A program made the translations under genes and the position numbers. The notes below the pieces were generated by a model. It saw only the letters and a program-made list of their open reading frames with translations. It made no database searches and had not been told where the DNA came from. From an uncultured Pseudomonadota bacterium (lineage in GTDB: Bacteria > Pseudomonadota > Gammaproteobacteria > Burkholderiales > Casimicrobiaceae), in NCBI GenBank assembly GCA_937958295.1, contig CALFEY010000426.1, forward strand, positions 1 through 12,961: a DNA stretch of 12,961 bases, written 5' to 3'. This document shows positions 11,093 to 12,961 of the stretch, piece after piece (position 1 is the stretch's first letter; each line of letters starts with the position of its first letter).

Positions 11093-12961
11093 GGAGGCGT
11101 GCCTGTGGCGGGGTCTTGGAGTTCGAGGAGGATCGCGAGCGGAACGCCCGCCCACGTGGGCCGCAGCAGGAGCGCATCGCGTAGTTCGTGCAGGGCGCCT
11201 TCGAGCACGAAGGCCGCGACAAGACGCTCGCTCACCGCGGCGGACGGCAGCGAGGCGACCCCGGCTCCCCGTTCGCGGTAGCCGGCGAGGAATGCGGCTG
11301 TGGCGTCGACACGCCAATGCTCGAGCGGCACGGCCACGCGGGCGCGCTCGGCTTCCGTGTGCGCGGGACCGTGGCGTGCGGCGTAGTCCGCGGCATAGCG
11401 GAAGGAGCGGAGCATGCCGGCCACGTCGCGCAGCGGGCTGTGCTTGGCGCGGCGCTCGGCGACAGGGCGGGCCGGGTCGCCTTCGAAACCCACGATGGCG
11501 AAGTCGTGCCGGATGAGCAGCACCTGCACGAGGTGAAAATCGCCGTGATGGCGGGTGCGCAGGCCATCGATGGTGGCGGGCACCAGCCCGAGTGCACGCT
11601 CGCGCAGGCGCACCCGCTGCCCCAGGATGTGCTCCGCGACAGGAGCGAGTCCGGGGGGAAGGGTGGCGCTGCGCTCGGCCAGGAGCGCGAGGGCCACATC
11701 GAAGTCCTGCGCGAGCTTCCCCCGCAGCGCCTCGACGTCAGCCGCCGTGAAAGGCTCCGGATCGAAGGCCGGATCGCCGCTGCGAAAGGCGAGGGCCGCG
11801 TGCAGTTCCGCGGTACGGCCCCCCAGCGTGGCCATCAGCGCGAGGAAGCCGTCGCGCAAGGTGCCGTGCTCGAGGCCCGTGGTGAGCGCAGGATCGTCGG
11901 CCGGCGCGTTGCCACGCGCCAGCGCATCCTCGGCGAGACGGCGCAGGTGCCCCTGTGTGTAGTCCCAGCCGTTACCTTCGTTGCCCACATAACCGAAGAG
12001 GACCGCGAGCGCGGTCCGCTCGCCGGTGGCTGCCACGTGCTCGAGACTGCCGAGCAGCGGCGCCGCATTGGCGAACGGGGAGACGTCGGTGAGGAAGCGG
12101 CCCATCTCGATCTCGGGATTGAGCCCGGGACGCAGCCGTCGGTAGCCCTTGAGCAGCAGCGACTCGCCGAACACCACGAGCGTATTCACCTGCTCGTAGG
12201 GGGGATGGCGCAGCGGCTCCGCAAGATAAGGCGCGGCCGGCACGTCGGCGAGGGCGGTCAACCGGCGCGTGGGCTCGTAGCGCAGCTCGCCGCCCGCCAC
12301 GGGTGTGCGGTCGGCGCGCACCATCGCGGCGACCATGGCGCGCACGAATGCGTCGTCGCGGAAGGCGTCGTAGAGGATGCCCACGCGCGCGCGCTGCCGC
12401 ACGCGCGCGAGCGCGCTCGGCAGGAGCGCGGCGAGGGCACTGCCGTCGCCCGTCTCCCAGGCGAGGGCGAGCGGCAGCGAGTAGGCCTGCGTGGTACCGT
12501 CGTCCAGTTGGACGTCGGCCAGCGTCAGCAGCCACTCCCCGCCGGGCGGCTTCCATTCGCCGCGCCCGTGCAGTGCCACCGAGCGCATCGCGTGACCGTT
12601 GGCGGCATACCAGCGCTGGGCGGGCAGGATGCGCGGGAGAACGTCGCGCTCGAGCTGCTCGCGCACGCGGCGCGCGAGGAGCGCGGACACGTCCGGCGCA
12701 TCGCCACCGGCGGACAAGGCGGCCATGAGCCCGTCGGGGATGACGAGCACCGGCAGCTCCTCGGGCACGCCGCGGTCCACGTGCCATTCGGGGGCGGCGG
12801 TGGCCGCCTCGAGGCGAAACCAGTAGAAGCCGTAGCCCGGGAGTGTCACGAAGTAGGGAAGCTCGCCGATCGGGGGGAACGGCGTGTTGCCGAGGAGCTC
12901 GACGGGCGTGCGCCCCTTCCATGCGGCGAGGTCGAGCTCCGCCGGCTGGCTCGTGCGGGCA
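11089..12961 (-). CDS. treS: Trehalose synthase-maltokinase fusion TreS-Mak (5' end cut by window edge)
   Basis: 623 residues are visible; the N-terminal TreS catalytic barrel (probably about 480-500 residues) lies beyond the window. The visible start (AAWKGRTPVELL, then TPFPPIGELPYF and LPGYGFYWFRLE, residues 1-52) is the end of the TreS beta-domain, which shows the fusion. The kinase follows from about residue 90 (RREQLE-like helix, RILPAQRWYAANG). It has the ATP-binding lysine Lys271 in LLLKGYRRLRPGLNPEIEMGRF, the catalytic-loop Asp474 in HHGDFHLVQ, and RPVAERRAKHSPLRDVAGML. TreS interconverts trehalose and maltose; Mak makes maltose-1-phosphate for GlgE. Two active-site motif positions look changed: HLGQ reads HLVQ (Val478) and IDFEGEP reads VGFEGDP (Gly491 for Asp). 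The frame is otherwise intact. A GTG at 12849 lies inside the TreS domain and is not the true start. The stop overlaps the glgX start. Confidence 0.95.

Noticed and set aside
12360..12425. Run of alternating GC (GCGCGC) that looks like a repeat or Z-DNA tract
   Set aside because: It is explained by Arg/Ala codons inside the intact maltokinase domain (RVRQRARVG region); no repeat unit extends beyond it.

Overview
The window is very GC-rich (about 70% by eye) and almost entirely coding. Six genes fill it, and there is no gene-free stretch longer than about 50 bases. The gene families suggest a high-GC proteobacterium, most likely a beta- or gammaproteobacterium. The main reasons are a TreS protein fused to a maltokinase, the style of TreY and MalQ, and the tightly overlapping gene order. 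This placement is inferred from remembered family features, not from a search.

Left end, plus strand: a bacterial LigB-type ATP-dependent DNA ligase that lacks only its first few residues at the window edge. It ends 13 bases from a convergent gene.

The rest (1509-12961) is one minus-strand operon. Read in transcription order it is: treS-mak fusion (its TreS part mostly outside the window), glgX (debranching enzyme), treZ (maltooligosyltrehalose trehalohydrolase), malQ (4-alpha-glucanotransferase), treY (maltooligosyltrehalose synthase), then a small four-helix membrane protein of the DUF6328 type. All four junctions from treS-mak to treY have the same 4-base stop/start overlap (ATGA or GTGA). 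The DUF6328 gene follows treY after 47 bases.

Together these enzymes join glucan and trehalose metabolism. GlgX debranches glycogen-like glucan and MalQ rebuilds short maltodextrins into longer chains. TreY converts the reducing end into a trehalosyl unit and TreZ releases trehalose. TreS interconverts trehalose and maltose, and the maltokinase domain would normally send maltose to maltose-1-phosphate for GlgE. No glgE, glgB, glgA or glgC lies in the window; some may lie upstream of treS-mak.

The most unusual point is in the maltokinase domain. Two positions in its active-site motifs differ from the family consensus as I remember it: HLGQ reads HLVQ, and IDFEGEP reads VGFEGDP, which loses the conserved aspartate. 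I see no mobile element, CRISPR array, tRNA or rRNA, and no wholly new system. This is a well-organised metabolic operon with a few details worth checking.
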